Below are positions 17,277-25,801 of a DNA stretch of 64,000 bases, in pieces. This stretch comes from Streptomyces anulatus (GTDB lineage Bacteria; Actinomycetota; Actinomycetes; Streptomycetales; Streptomycetaceae), in NCBI RefSeq assembly GCF_014650675.1, contig NZ_BMVK01000025.1:33335-97334 (forward strand). Reading direction: 5' to 3'. A program made the translations under genes and the position numbers. The stretch's first letter is position 1, and each line of letters starts with the position of its first letter. Below the pieces are notes generated by a model that worked only from the letters and a program-made list of their open reading frames with translations, was not told the origin of the DNA and made no database searches.

Positions 17277-18379
17277 ACGACGTCCTGCTCATCGCACTCT
17301 TCGCCTTTCTGGGAGCGGCGGCCGCCGGGCTCCTCGGCGCGGGCGTCCTGCGCCTCCTGCGGCACCGGTCCCTGGTGGTCTCGCTGAGCGTCGTCGCCGG
17401 GGTCGCCGTCGCGGCGATGCTCGCCGGGACGCTGACGGTCGCCTGGGCGATGTTCCTCTCGTCCCACGATCTCTACGTCGTCACGACCGTCGTCGCCATG
17501 GCCGCCCTGGTCTCCCTGGCCACCGCCGTCCTGCTGGGCCGCTGGGTGGCCGCCCACAGCCGTGAACTGACGCTGGCCACACGGTCGTTCGGCGACGGCG
17601 GTACCTTCGCCGCGCCTGCCGGACAGCCCACCGCCGAGCTGGCCGAACTCGCCCGCGAACTGGCCGCCACCAGTGCCAAGCTGGACAGTTCGCGGGAGCG
17701 GGAACGCGCTCTGGAGGCCTCCCGGCGCGAACTCGTCGCGTGGATCTCGCACGATCTGCGCACCCCGCTCGCCGGGCTGCGGGCGATGGCCGAGGCGCTG
17801 GAGGACGGCATGGCCGCCGACTCCGGGCGCTATCTGCGGCAGATAAGGACCGAGGTCGAACGGATGAACGGCATGGTCGGCGACCTCTTCGAACTCTCCC
17901 GGATCCAGGCCGGTTCGCTCACCCTGACGCCGGCCCGGATCTCCCTCTACGACCTGGTCGGCGACGCGCTGGCCGGGGTCGATCCGCTGGCCCGTGAGCA
18001 CGGGGTGCGGCTGATCGGCGACCGGATCGACGAGGTGCCGGTGGAGGTCGACGGCAGGGAGATGAGCCGGGTCCTGGGCAATCTCCTGATCAACGCCATC
18101 CGCCGCACCCCGCCCGACGGCACCGTGGCCGTCGCCGCGCACCGCTCCGACGGCGGCGTCGTGCTGTCGGTGACCGACGGCTGCGGCGGCATCCCGGAGG
18201 AGGACCTGCCCCGGGTCTTCGACACCGGCTGGCGCGGCAGCCACGCCCGCACCCCGCCGGCCGGGGCGGGCCTCGGGCTCGCCATCGTGCGCGGCATCGT
18301 CGAGGCGCACGCCGGGCGTGCCGAGGTGCGCAACGTACAGGGCGGCTGCTGCTTCTCGGTCACGCTCCCGGCAGCGTGA
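17273..18379 (+). CDS. Sensor histidine kinase
   Basis: A 368-residue kinase. Two N-terminal membrane regions (residues 5-30 and 40-95) are followed by a HAMP-like linker and coiled coil (SSRERERALEASRREL). The phospho-acceptor His is in WISHDLRTPLAGLRAM (about residue 159). The HATPase domain has the N box (LLINAIRRTP) and G boxes (DGCGGIPEEDL, AGLGLAI). It starts at GTG 17273, overlapping the response regulator stop, so the pair is coupled. The last 20 bp overlap the convergent epimerase gene. Confidence 0.92.
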   Translation: MNDVLLIALFAFLGAAAAGLLGAGVLRLLRHRSLVVSLSVVAGVAVAAMLAGTLTVAWAMFLSSHDLYVVTTVVAMAALVSLATAVLLGRWVAAHSRELTLATRSFGDGGTFAAPAGQPTAELAELARELAATSAKLDSSRERERALEASRRELVAWISHDLRTPLAGLRAMAEALEDGMAADSGRYLRQIRTEVERMNGMVGDLFELSRIQAGSLTLTPARISLYDLVGDALAGVDPLAREHGVRLIGDRIDEVPVEVDGREMSRVLGNLLINAIRRTPPDGTVAVAAHRSDGGVVLSVTDGCGGIPEEDLPRVFDTGWRGSHARTPPAGAGLGLAIVRGIVEAHAGRAEVRNVQGGCCFSVTLPAA

Positions 18380-19457
18380 CGGCGATCCCCTCCCGGCGGC
18401 CCCCCGGACCGCGCAGCGGGGCCGCCGCGAAGTCCTCCATCCCGCCGGCGAACGAGACCCGGGGCCGCCAGCCCAACTCCTCGCGCAGCGCCCGCGAGTC
18501 CGCCGTGACATGGCGGACGTCCCCGAGACGGTACTCCCCGGTCACCACCGGGTCCGGCCCGCCGTACGCGCCGGCCAGCGCGGCGGCCATCTCCCCGATG
18601 GTGTGCGGCTCGCCGCTGCCGGTGTTGTACGCGGCGAAGGACGCGGGCCGCCGCTGCCGCACCGCTTCCAGGGCCACCGTGTTCGCCGCCGCCACATCGT
18701 GGACATGGACGAAGTCGCGCCGCTGGCCCCCGTCCTCGTAGACCCGGGGGGCCTCGCCGCGCGCCAGGGCCGAGCGGAAGAACGAGGCGACACCGGCGTA
18801 CGGGGTGTCGCGCGGCATCCCCGGCCCGTACACGTTGTGGTAGCGCAGCGACACCGCCCGGCCACCCGTCGCCCGCGCCCACGCGGCGGCCAGGTGTTCC
18901 TGGGCCAGCTTGGTCGACGCGTACACGTTGCGCGGGTCCACGGGCGCGTCCTCGGCCACCAGACCGGGCGTCAGTTCCGCTCCGCAGTCCGGGCAGCGCG
19001 GCTCGAAGTCCCCCGCCCGCAGATCGGCCTCCGCGCGCGGCCCGGGGCGGACCGTGCCGTGCCGGGGGCATGCGTAGCGACCCTCGCCGTAGACCACCAT
19101 CGACCCGGCCAGCACCAGGTCCCGGACCCCGGCCGCGGCCATCTCCGCCAGCAGCACCGCCGTACCGAGGTCGTTGCACCCCACGTACAGCGGAGCGTCC
19201 GCGAACTCCTTGCCGAGGCCGACCATGGCCGCCTGGTGGCACACGGCGTCCACCCCGGCCAGCGCGTCCGCCACCGCCTCCCGGTCCCGGACGTCCCCGA
19301 CGACCACCCGGTCGCCCGGCAGTTCCGGCGGTGTGCCGCCGGGATGGGCCGAGGGCAGCAGGGCGTCCAGCACCACGCTCTCGTGCCCGGCCGCGGCGAG
19401 AGCGGCGACGACATGTGACCCGATGAACCCGGCTCCGCCGGTGACCAGTACGCGCAT
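18360..19457 (-). CDS. NAD-dependent epimerase/dehydratase with zinc-knuckle insertion
   Basis: A 365-residue extended SDR. The Rossmann motif is TGGAGFIGSH (residues 6-15), the catalytic Tyr/Lys are in YASTKLAQE, and the substrate region is YHNVYGPGMP. Between the catalytic Ser region (SMVVYGEG) and the Tyr there is a ~45-residue insertion with paired metal ligands YACPRHG and RCPDCGAEL. This is a zinc-knuckle-like arrangement that I associate with dTDP-L-rhamnose 4-epimerase-like proteins. It probably makes a nucleotide sugar, possibly used by the nearby GT2 operon. The internal ATG at 19457 is chosen because it begins exactly at the Rossmann strand. Confidence 0.85.
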   Translation of the reverse strand: MRVLVTGGAGFIGSHVVAALAAAGHESVVLDALLPSAHPGGTPPELPGDRVVVGDVRDREAVADALAGVDAVCHQAAMVGLGKEFADAPLYVGCNDLGTAVLLAEMAAAGVRDLVLAGSMVVYGEGRYACPRHGTVRPGPRAEADLRAGDFEPRCPDCGAELTPGLVAEDAPVDPRNVYASTKLAQEHLAAAWARATGGRAVSLRYHNVYGPGMPRDTPYAGVASFFRSALARGEAPRVYEDGGQRRDFVHVHDVAAANTVALEAVRQRRPASFAAYNTGSGEPHTIGEMAAALAGAYGGPDPVVTGEYRLGDVRHVTADSRALREELGWRPRVSFAGGMEDFAAAPLRGPGGRREGIAVTLPGA

Positions 19458-19542
19458 GACCGCCACGCTAGGGCCCGGTGAACCGTCGGGCCGGGCGCGG
19501 CGCGCACACGTCACGGGTCCGTAAGGACACGTCCGGGGGCCG

Positions 19543-20052
19543 TCAGCGCACCCGCTGGCCGGGGGCCGCTTCGAGACGGACGAAGGGGATGCGGCGGCCT
19601 GCCCGCCGGTAGGAGTCCGCGCTGCCGTCGACGTCGAAGCCCATGAAGGCGCACAGCCGACGGGCGGTGCGCGGGTGGGCGGGGGCGTAGCGGGCCATGA
19701 TCTCGCCGCCCTCGTCGGCGCCCGGGAAGTGGGCGGTGACGGCGTAGTGGCGGTTGCCGACCTGAATCGTGGTCTTCGGCGTGGCGCGCAGATTGCGGTA
19801 CCAGGCGGCCTCGGGGCCGAAACCGGAGGCCAGGATCCAGGTTCCCTCCGCGCGGTCGTGCGCGACGACCTCCAAGGCCACCCGCCGGTCCAGGCCGCTG
19901 TTCCGGCCGGTGTGGTGCAGGAGCAGCAGGCGCCGGCCGAAGACCGGGCCGAGGCCCACGCCGTAGAAGGCTATGGGCAGGCGGGCGAGGCGTCGCCGCC
20001 AGCCGCGCGGCAGGGGCGGGCGGCTGCGCCGGGCGTGTTGTTGTGACGTCAT
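19543..20052 (-). CDS. Nitroreductase/deazaflavin (F420)-dependent oxidoreductase
   Basis: A 169-residue split-barrel protein of the DDN type: LLLLHHTGRNSGLDR then VVAHD...WILASGFG and YRNLRATPKTTIQVG are the usual family segments for binding coenzyme F420. The ATG at 20052 has a strong AGAGGAGGCG RBS. It is divergent from a MarR regulator across a 150-bp region that holds a symmetric operator, so it is probably controlled by that regulator. The substrate is unknown. Confidence 0.88.
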   Translation of the reverse strand: MTSQQHARRSRPPLPRGWRRRLARLPIAFYGVGLGPVFGRRLLLLHHTGRNSGLDRRVALEVVAHDRAEGTWILASGFGPEAAWYRNLRATPKTTIQVGNRHYAVTAHFPGADEGGEIMARYAPAHPRTARRLCAFMGFDVDGSADSYRRAGRRIPFVRLEAAPGQRVR

Positions 20053-20113
20053 CACAACGCCTCCTCTGGACGCGAACGGGAGCCGACGGCACGGTGCGGC
20101 CCGAGCTCGACTC

Positions 20114-20142
20114 TTAGTTTGTGCAATCTTTGCATAGTCTAA
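20114..20142. promoter_or_regulatory. Symmetric MarR-type operator
   Basis: A two-tier dyad centred on 20128: TGCAA-TCT-TTGCA (20122-20134) flanked symmetrically by TTAG (20114-20117) and CTAA (20139-20142). It sits between the divergent oxidoreductase and MarR genes in a locally AT-rich stretch that also fits the promoters. Confidence 0.7.
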
Positions 20143-20205
20143 ATCTTGGCCGCGAAGGCCGAGGGGGCGGGGCGCGCCGTGCCCGGAGCAGGGTAGAAAG
20201 GTGCC

Positions 20206-20736
20206 ATGGCCAGGAAGGCGGCTCCTGCGGAGCGCATGGACGATGTGGACGCGGTGACCGGGGCGGTGCTGACGGCTTCCCGGTTGCTGGTCGCGGTGTC
20301 GGCGCGTTCGCTGGCGCAGGTCGAGGACCGGGTGACGCTGCCGCAGTTCCGGATGCTGGTGGTGCTCTCCTCGCGGGGGGCCACCAAGCTCGTGGCGCTG
20401 GCGGAGCTGCTGGGGGTGGCGCCTTCGACGGCGATGCGCATGGTCGACCGGCTGATCGCGGCGGGGCTCGCGGACCGGCAGACCAACCCGGACAACCGCC
20501 GGGAGACGCTGCTCCGGCTCACGGAGGAGGGGCGTCGCACGGTCGAGAACGTCACCGCGCGCCGGCGTCAGGAGATCGCGTCGATCGTCGAGCGGCTGGC
20601 TCCGCACCAGCGGACGGCGCTCATCGAAGCGCTCACCGACTTCAACCAGGCGGGTGGTGAGCCGCCGGCCCCGCCGCCGGAGGAAGGCGCCGGACCGCAT
20701 CCCCTGGGCTGGGGTGACGCGACCACGGCGGGCTGA
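20206..20736 (+). CDS. MarR-family transcriptional regulator
   Basis: A 176-residue winged-helix protein. The HTH is LVALAELLGVAPSTAMRMVDRL (about residues 63-85), followed by the wing segment RQTNPDNRRETLLRLTEEG typical of MarR (D-x-R-R). It is divergent from the F420-type oxidoreductase, with a dyad operator between them. The C-terminal ~25 residues are Pro/Gly rich and likely disordered. The ligand is unknown. Confidence 0.9.
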   Translation: MARKAAPAERMDDVDAVTGAVLTASRLLVAVSARSLAQVEDRVTLPQFRMLVVLSSRGATKLVALAELLGVAPSTAMRMVDRLIAAGLADRQTNPDNRRETLLRLTEEGRRTVENVTARRRQEIASIVERLAPHQRTALIEALTDFNQAGGEPPAPPPEEGAGPHPLGWGDATTAG

Positions 20737-20796
20737 CCGGCCGGCCGCGGCGCTCCGTCGGCACCGGGCCCGGGCGGGCGGGAAGGCGCGGCCCGG

Positions 20797-21561
20797 TCAC
20801 CGGCCGCCGGCCGTCAGGATCTCCACACCGAGTGCCGTGAGCTGTCCGAGGACCGGGTCGTGGGCGTCGGCGTCGGTGATCAGCCCGCCGACCTTCTCCC
20901 AGGGCAGGACCCGGAACCGGGAGGCTGTGCCGATCTTCTCGGCGGAGGCCAGGACATAGGTCTCCGCGGCTCGCGCGGACAGGGCGCGCTTCATCGCCGC
21001 CTCCTCGGCATCCGCCGTGGTCAGCCCGGCGTCGGGGTGCACGCCGGTGACGCCGAGCAGACAGAGGTCGGCGGAGACGTTCTGGGCCGCTTCGACGGCG
21101 GCGGCGCCGCAGGCGACCGCCGAGTGCTTGAAGATCCGGCCGCCGAGCAGGAACAGCTCCGCCCGCTGGTGGTCGAGCAGCGCCGCGACGATCGTCGGGC
21201 TGTGGGTGATCACGGTGCAGGCGAGGTCCTGCGGGAGCGCGCGGGCGACGGCGAGGGCGGTGGTGCCGCCGTCGAGGATCACCGAACCGCCCGGCCGCAC
21301 CAGGCCGGCGGCCACCGCCGCGACCTTCCGCTTGCCGTCCGGGGCGACGGTCCGCCGTGCCGCGTAGTCGACCACCGCGGGCGAAGCGGGCAGGGCGCCG
21401 CCGTAGACCCGCTGGCACAGGCCCTCGGAGGCGAGGTCGCGCAGATCGCGCCGCACGCTGTCCTCGGAGATTCCCAGTCCGGCGGCGACGTCCTTGGCGA
21501 CGATCTTGCCCTCGCGGGCGAGCAGGCCGAGCAGGTGGTCGCGGCGTTCAGCAGCCAGCAT
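20797..21561 (-). CDS. DeoR-family transcriptional regulator
   Basis: A 254-residue protein. The N-terminal HTH (AAERRDHLLGLLAREGKIVAKDVAAGLGISEDSVRRDLRDLA region, residues 3-45) is followed by a DeoRC sugar-phosphate sensor domain with DGGTTALAVARAL and the LTTADAEEA segment. ATG 21561 is preceded by AGGAG at 9-base spacing. It is divergent from the NUDIX hydrolase and probably responds to a phosphorylated sugar; the target is inferred from position. Confidence 0.9.
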   Translation of the reverse strand: MLAAERRDHLLGLLAREGKIVAKDVAAGLGISEDSVRRDLRDLASEGLCQRVYGGALPASPAVVDYAARRTVAPDGKRKVAAVAAGLVRPGGSVILDGGTTALAVARALPQDLACTVITHSPTIVAALLDHQRAELFLLGGRIFKHSAVACGAAAVEAAQNVSADLCLLGVTGVHPDAGLTTADAEEAAMKRALSARAAETYVLASAEKIGTASRFRVLPWEKVGGLITDADAHDPVLGQLTALGVEILTAGGR

Positions 21562-21610
21562 GCGCACTCTCTCCTGTTCTTGCACGTTTCTGCCTGTAGT
21601 GTAGCCGCCC

Positions 21611-22330
21611 ATGACCGACCGAGATTCCCCGCCGTACGCCGCGGAGGGCCGTGCGACCGGCCGACCCGGCATCGACACCCCCGACCACCGGGGCCGCACG
21701 GGCCTCGACCGGGCCGGACGCGGCCTGGACCGCAATCGCGACATCGTGATCCGCGACGTCGAACTCACCTCCCAGGGCTGGCATGTCCTGCGGCGCACCA
21801 CCTTCGACCGCCGCCGCCGCGACGGCCGTTGGGAGACGCAGCAGCGCGAGACGTACGACCGGGGCGACGGCGCCGTCGTCCTGCCCTACGACACCGCGCG
21901 CGGTGTCGTCCTGCTCACGCGGCAGTTCCGCTACCCCGCCTATGTGAACGACCACCCCGACGGCATGCTCGTCGAGGCGGCCGCGGGGCTGCTCGACGCG
22001 GACGACCCGACCGCCGCCGTCCGGCGCGAGAGCGCCGAAGAGCTCGGCGTCACCCTCGGCCCGCTCACCCGGGTCCTCGCGGCCTATATGAGCCCCGGTT
22101 CCGTCACCGAACGTCTTCACTTCTTCGCCGCTCCCTACACCCCGGCCGACCGGACCGGGCCCGGTGGCGGCCTGGAGGAGGACGGCGAGGACATCGAAGT
22201 CCTGGAAGTGCCCTTCTCCGAGGCCCTCGCCATGACCCGCGACGGGCGCATCGCCGACGGCAAGACCATCCTGCTGCTGCAATGGGCGGCTCTGGACGGG
22301 CCGTTCGCTCCGGGGGCGGGCGCCGCCTGA
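21611..22330 (+). CDS. NUDIX hydrolase (NudK/GDP-mannose-pyrophosphatase-like)
   Basis: A 239-residue protein whose Nudix box lies around residues 127-151 (AAAGLLDADDP then RRESAEELGV), with the REx2EExG core intact and the first Glu replaced by Asp. Upstream strands (ETYDRGDGAVVLPYD, LLTRQFRYPAY) match the NudK/ADP-ribose pyrophosphatase subgroup acting on nucleoside-diphosphate sugars. The N-terminal ~45 residues are charged and probably disordered. It is divergent from a DeoR sugar regulator, which supports a role in sugar-nucleotide turnover. Confidence 0.88.
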   Translation: MTDRDSPPYAAEGRATGRPGIDTPDHRGRTGLDRAGRGLDRNRDIVIRDVELTSQGWHVLRRTTFDRRRRDGRWETQQRETYDRGDGAVVLPYDTARGVVLLTRQFRYPAYVNDHPDGMLVEAAAGLLDADDPTAAVRRESAEELGVTLGPLTRVLAAYMSPGSVTERLHFFAAPYTPADRTGPGGGLEEDGEDIEVLEVPFSEALAMTRDGRIADGKTILLLQWAALDGPFAPGAGAA

Positions 22331-22445
22331 CGAGCCGGTCGCACCTCTGTCCTCGGCGCCTGCCGTCCCGGACACTCGCACCACGGATGGCACGCCATAT
22401 GGTTGCCCCTTAAACAACTCATGTCGTGAGAAGAGGAGCGGTCCC

Positions 22446-23045
22446 ATGAGCGATCGACCGGTGGGCGACATGGCGGCCGAGCGACCGGACGCGTGGGCCG
22501 AGGACGTGGTGGCCGGGCTGGAGGCCGGGAGGGCCGCGGAGCGTGCCCTGGCGGAGGCCCTGCGTCCGGCCATGTCCCTGAAGGAGGAGAAGGCGCAACG
22601 ACGGGCCGAGGCGGTCCGGGCGGCGGCCATGGGGCTCGGCCCCGAAGGCTGTGCTTCCGCCGCGGGCGTCTCGACGCGCCTGCTCGCGTCCTGGCGCGCC
22701 GAGGACCCGGTCTTCGACGCCGCCCTGTCGGCGGCCAGGTCCCTGGCGTATGTGCATGACGTGGTACCGGACGTCGCCACCAACCCGGCGGTGCTCAGGG
22801 TGGCGCTGGACGCCATCCTGAGCGGTGTGCCGTTCGTCTCGGCGGGCGCCCTGGTGGGGGCGAAGCGGGACGCCTTCTACCGCCTGCGGCGAGGCAACCC
22901 CCGACTCGGCGCGCTGTTCGGAGCGGCGCAGAACGCGCGCCGCCGGACCATGCCGCCGGCCCGGAAGAAGAAGGCGGAGCTCAAGGGGTATCGGCTGGTC
23001 CGCATCGATGCCCCGAAGGCGTCGCGCGCCGACCCGGTCCGCTGA
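22446..23045 (+). CDS. Unassigned protein with two HTH-like segments
   Basis: A 199-residue protein with no family I recognise. Two regions look like helix-turn-helix units: EAVRAAAMGLGPEGCASAAG with the following VSTRLLASW (residues 58-86), and ILSGVPFVSAGALVGAKRDAF (residues 119-145), each followed by a similar PxxxAxxxAA or PRLGALFGAA helix. This suggests an internal duplication. The basic C-terminus (ARKKKAELKGYRLVRI) could contact nucleic acid. The ATG has an AGAGGAG RBS seven bases upstream. It is convergent with cchA. Confidence 0.65.
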   Translation: MSDRPVGDMAAERPDAWAEDVVAGLEAGRAAERALAEALRPAMSLKEEKAQRRAEAVRAAAMGLGPEGCASAAGVSTRLLASWRAEDPVFDAALSAARSLAYVHDVVPDVATNPAVLRVALDAILSGVPFVSAGALVGAKRDAFYRLRRGNPRLGALFGAAQNARRRTMPPARKKKAELKGYRLVRIDAPKASRADPVR

Positions 23046-23087
23046 GCGGGAGCCGGGCGGCGGTCCGCTTCCCCGGGGCCCGTCGCC

Positions 23088-23135
23088 GGACTGTCGTCTG
23101 CCGGGCGGGCGACGGCGGCGGTCCGACGGCAGTCC
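23088..23135. terminator. Possible bidirectional terminator before cchA
   Basis: GGACTGTCGTC (23088-23098) can pair with GACGGCAGTCC (23125-23135), 10 of 11 positions, around a long GC-rich loop between convergent genes. The long loop makes this call tentative. Confidence 0.45.
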
Positions 23136-23141
23136 CCGGGA

Positions 23142-24089
23142 TCAGGGGCGACCGGTGAGATAGCCGCCCATCGAGGTGAAGTACTCGGTCGCGGGCAGCT
23201 CGCGGCCGTCCTCGGTCCGTACGCGCGTGATCGCGAGACCGTGGTTGCGGCCGGTGCGGGCGTCGGCCCCGGCGACGATCACCACGCCCTCGCCCTCCCG
23301 GTAGAACACCCGGCCGGGCGTGCCGCCGTAGCGGTTCTGGGACACGACGGCGGAGAGGACCTCCAGCCGCTTGCCCCGGTGGAAGGTGAAGGCGCTGGGA
23401 TAAGGGGCGGACTGGGCGCGGATCAGGCGTTCGAGATCCTCGGCGGGCCAGTTCCAGTCGATGCGGATGTCCTCGGTGGCCCGCTTGTGGAAGAAGGTCG
23501 CCTTCGACCGGTCCTGCGGGGTGAACTCGGTCTGTCCGGAGGCGATGAGGCCGAGCGCGCCGATGGTGACCGGGGCGATGAGGTCGACGGTCCGGTGGAA
23601 GAGGTCGGTGGCGGTGTCCGTCGGGCCGACGGCGATCGCCTCCTGGCGGACGATGTCGCCGGCGTCGAGTTCGTCGTCCATCAGGTGTGCGGTGACGCCC
23701 ACTTCGCTCTCACCGTTGATCAGCGCCCAGATCAGCGGCGAGAAGCCCGCGTACTTCGGCAGCAGCGAGTCGTGGACGTTCAGCGTGCCGTGGCGGGGGA
23801 GTCCGAAGATGCGCGGCGGTATCCAGGTCCTCCAGTTGTTGGCCACGATGATGTCCGCGTCCGCCTCCTTGAGGCGCTCGAACAGCTCCTCGTCGTCCGG
23901 CCGTTCGCGGATCAGGACGGGGACCCCGTGCTCCTGGGCGAGATCGGCTACGGAATCGCTCCAGATCTTCTCGTACGCGTGCTCGCTCCTGGGGTGCGTC
24001 ACGACCAGGACCACGGTGTGCTCGGAGTCGAGGAGGGCCTGCAGGGTGCGGTGCCCCCAGGTCTGGTAACCGAACATGACGACCCGCAT
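23142..24089 (-). CDS. cchA: Coelichelin biosynthesis formyltransferase CchA
   Basis: A 315-residue methionyl-tRNA-formyltransferase-like enzyme. The N10-formyl-THF-binding fold has IIVANNW (catalytic Asn), NVHDSLLPKYAGFSP (catalytic His, about residues 106-119) and HLMDDELDAGDIV (catalytic Asp). It formylates N5-hydroxyornithine to give the hydroxamate loaded by the NRPS. The gene heads the siderophore locus and is divergent from cchB, with two iron-box-like sequences between them. The ATG has a GAGGAGGAACCC RBS. The order cchA/cchB-J matches the S. coelicolor coelichelin cluster. Confidence 0.93.
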   Translation of the reverse strand: MRVVMFGYQTWGHRTLQALLDSEHTVVLVVTHPRSEHAYEKIWSDSVADLAQEHGVPVLIRERPDDEELFERLKEADADIIVANNWRTWIPPRIFGLPRHGTLNVHDSLLPKYAGFSPLIWALINGESEVGVTAHLMDDELDAGDIVRQEAIAVGPTDTATDLFHRTVDLIAPVTIGALGLIASGQTEFTPQDRSKATFFHKRATEDIRIDWNWPAEDLERLIRAQSAPYPSAFTFHRGKRLEVLSAVVSQNRYGGTPGRVFYREGEGVVIVAGADARTGRNHGLAITRVRTEDGRELPATEYFTSMGGYLTGRP

Positions 24090-24124
24090 GGGTTCCTCCT
24101 CGGGGCAGGGATGGGCCGGGCAAG

Positions 24125-24143
24125 TAAAGCAAGCCTCACCTGG
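24125..24143. promoter_or_regulatory. Degenerate iron box near cchA
   Basis: Twelve of 19 positions match the DmdR1-type consensus TTAGGTTAGGCTCACCTAA by eye, with the CTCACCT half well kept. It lies 36 bp upstream of cchA and probably serves that promoter. Confidence 0.5.
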
Positions 24144-24230
24144 GTAGGCAACACTGCCTGCCCTTCACCGCGAGTGACGGGTCGTCAGTGGAACACCGCC
24201 CCCATTCACCCTATCGACAAGGCGGGTTGG

Positions 24231-24249
24231 TCAGCTTAGGCTCACCTAA
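24231..24249. promoter_or_regulatory. Iron box (DmdR1/DtxR-type operator) for cchB
   Basis: TCAGCTTAGGCTCACCTAA matches the 19-bp iron-box consensus at 17 of 19 positions. It lies about 90 bp upstream of cchB in the divergent cchA-cchB region, so iron-loaded DmdR1 should repress at least cchB. Confidence 0.9.
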
Positions 24250-24337
24250 GTTCAGGTGGCAGTTCCGTCGGCCTGCCCACCTTTCGTCATCAACCCCCAC
24301 GCCTGACAGGCGGCTTTCCCAGACGAATGGGAGTGAC

Positions 24338-25693
24338 ATGTCACAGGTTCTTCCTGGCGACACACCACTGGTCCACGACCTCATCGGCATCGGCTTCGGC
24401 CCGTCGAATGTGGCCATGGCGATCGCGCTCAGCGAGCACAACAGCAAAGTCGGCAGGCAGGATTCGGTCACCGCCCACTTCTTCGAGCAGCAGCCGAGCT
24501 TCGGCTGGCACCGCGGCATGCTCATCGACGACGCCACCATGCAGGTGTCCTTCCTCAAGGATCTGGTGACGCTCCGGAACCCGGCCAGCGAATTCAGCTT
24601 CCTCTGCTACCTGCAGAGCAAGGGCCGACTGATCGACTTCATCAACCACAAGAACCTCTTCCCCCTGCGGGTGGAGTTCCACGACTACTTCGAGTGGGCC
24701 GCGGCCAAGGTCGACGACCTCGTCTCCTACGGCCACGAAGTCGTCGCCGTCACACCGTTCGTGCACGACGGGACGGTGGAACACCTCGACGTGACCGTCC
24801 GGTCCGCAGAGGGGCTGGCTGTCCACCGGGCCCGCAACCTCGTCATCGGAACCGGCCTGCGCCCCCTCATGCCGGAGGGCGTGGAACGCGGCGAACGCGT
24901 CTGGCACAACTCCGACCTGCTGCGGAAGGTCGACGGCCTGGAGAACTCCTCGCCCTCGCGGTTCGTCGTCGTCGGCGCCGGCCAGAGCGCCGCCGAGAAC
25001 GTCGCCTACCTGCACCGCCGTTTCCCGGACGCCGAGGTCTGCGCGGTCTTCTCCCGTTACGGCTACAGCCCCGCCGACGACAGCAGCTTCGCCAACCGGA
25101 TCTTCGACCCGGACGCGGTCGACGACTACTTCGCCGCCCCCGAGGAGGTCAAGAGCCGTCTGATGGCCTACCACGGCAACACCAACTACTCCGTGGTGGA
25201 CATCGACCTGATCGACGACCTCTACCGCCAGATGTACCGGGAGAAGGTCCTGGGCATCGAACGGCTGCGCTTCCTCAACGTGTCCCGGGTCACCGGAGTG
25301 GAGGAGAGTTCCGACAGGGTCCGGGCGACCGTGAAATCCCTGGTGACCGACGAGGAGTCGGAACTGGACGCCGACGTCGTGGTGTTCGCCACCGGATACA
25401 GCCCCGCCGACCCGCTCGGCCTCCTCGGTGAGGTCGGCGGGCGCTGCCTGCGTGACGACGCCGGTCGCGTACGGGTCGAGCGCGACTACCGGATCGCGAC
25501 GGACCCCGGCCTGCGCTGCGGCATCTACCTCCAGGGCGGTACGGAGCACACGCACGGCATCACCACGTCGCTGCTCTCCAACACCGCGATACGGGTCGGC
25601 GAGATCCTGGACTCCCTGCTCGACCGCCGGGTCAAGTCCACCTCCGACGAGTCCCGGCCGGTGGCGGAGGGTACCGGCGGCTCCCCGCGCTAG
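24338..25693 (+). CDS. cchB: L-ornithine N5-monooxygenase CchB
   Basis: A 451-residue flavin monooxygenase of the SidA/PvdA/IucD family. The FAD-binding GIGFGPSNVAMA is at residues 17-28, NADPH-binding VVGAGQSAAENVAYL at about residue 210, and the C-terminal substrate motif DVVVFATGYSP at about 350. It makes N5-hydroxy-L-ornithine, the first step of coelichelin synthesis. The ATG at 24338 follows a GGGAG RBS; a much longer frame upstream crosses the iron box and was rejected. The gene is closed by a strong hairpin, so it appears monocistronic. Confidence 0.95.
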   Translation: MSQVLPGDTPLVHDLIGIGFGPSNVAMAIALSEHNSKVGRQDSVTAHFFEQQPSFGWHRGMLIDDATMQVSFLKDLVTLRNPASEFSFLCYLQSKGRLIDFINHKNLFPLRVEFHDYFEWAAAKVDDLVSYGHEVVAVTPFVHDGTVEHLDVTVRSAEGLAVHRARNLVIGTGLRPLMPEGVERGERVWHNSDLLRKVDGLENSSPSRFVVVGAGQSAAENVAYLHRRFPDAEVCAVFSRYGYSPADDSSFANRIFDPDAVDDYFAAPEEVKSRLMAYHGNTNYSVVDIDLIDDLYRQMYREKVLGIERLRFLNVSRVTGVEESSDRVRATVKSLVTDEESELDADVVVFATGYSPADPLGLLGEVGGRCLRDDAGRVRVERDYRIATDPGLRCGIYLQGGTEHTHGITTSLLSNTAIRVGEILDSLLDRRVKSTSDESRPVAEGTGGSPR

Positions 25694-25732
25694 CGCGTCG
25701 AGCGCCGTCGACGCACCGGGAGTTCGGCGTTC

Positions 25733-25761
25733 GGCCCGCCCGGCGACCTGCCGGGCGGGCC
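25733..25761 (+). terminator. Terminator after cchB
   Basis: A perfect 11-bp GC stem (GGCCCGCCCGG at 25733-25743 with CCGGGCGGGCC at 25751-25761) closes a 7-base loop, 40 bp after the cchB stop. It separates cchB from cchCD. Confidence 0.85.
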
Positions 25762-25801
25762 CCGCGGGACCGATCCGATCAAAGGGATATCGTTCCTCGA
25801 C

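Noticed and set aside
24188..24337. Upstream extension of cchB
   Set aside because: It would translate through the iron box and the promoter; the start at 24338 has a good RBS and fits the family N-terminus.
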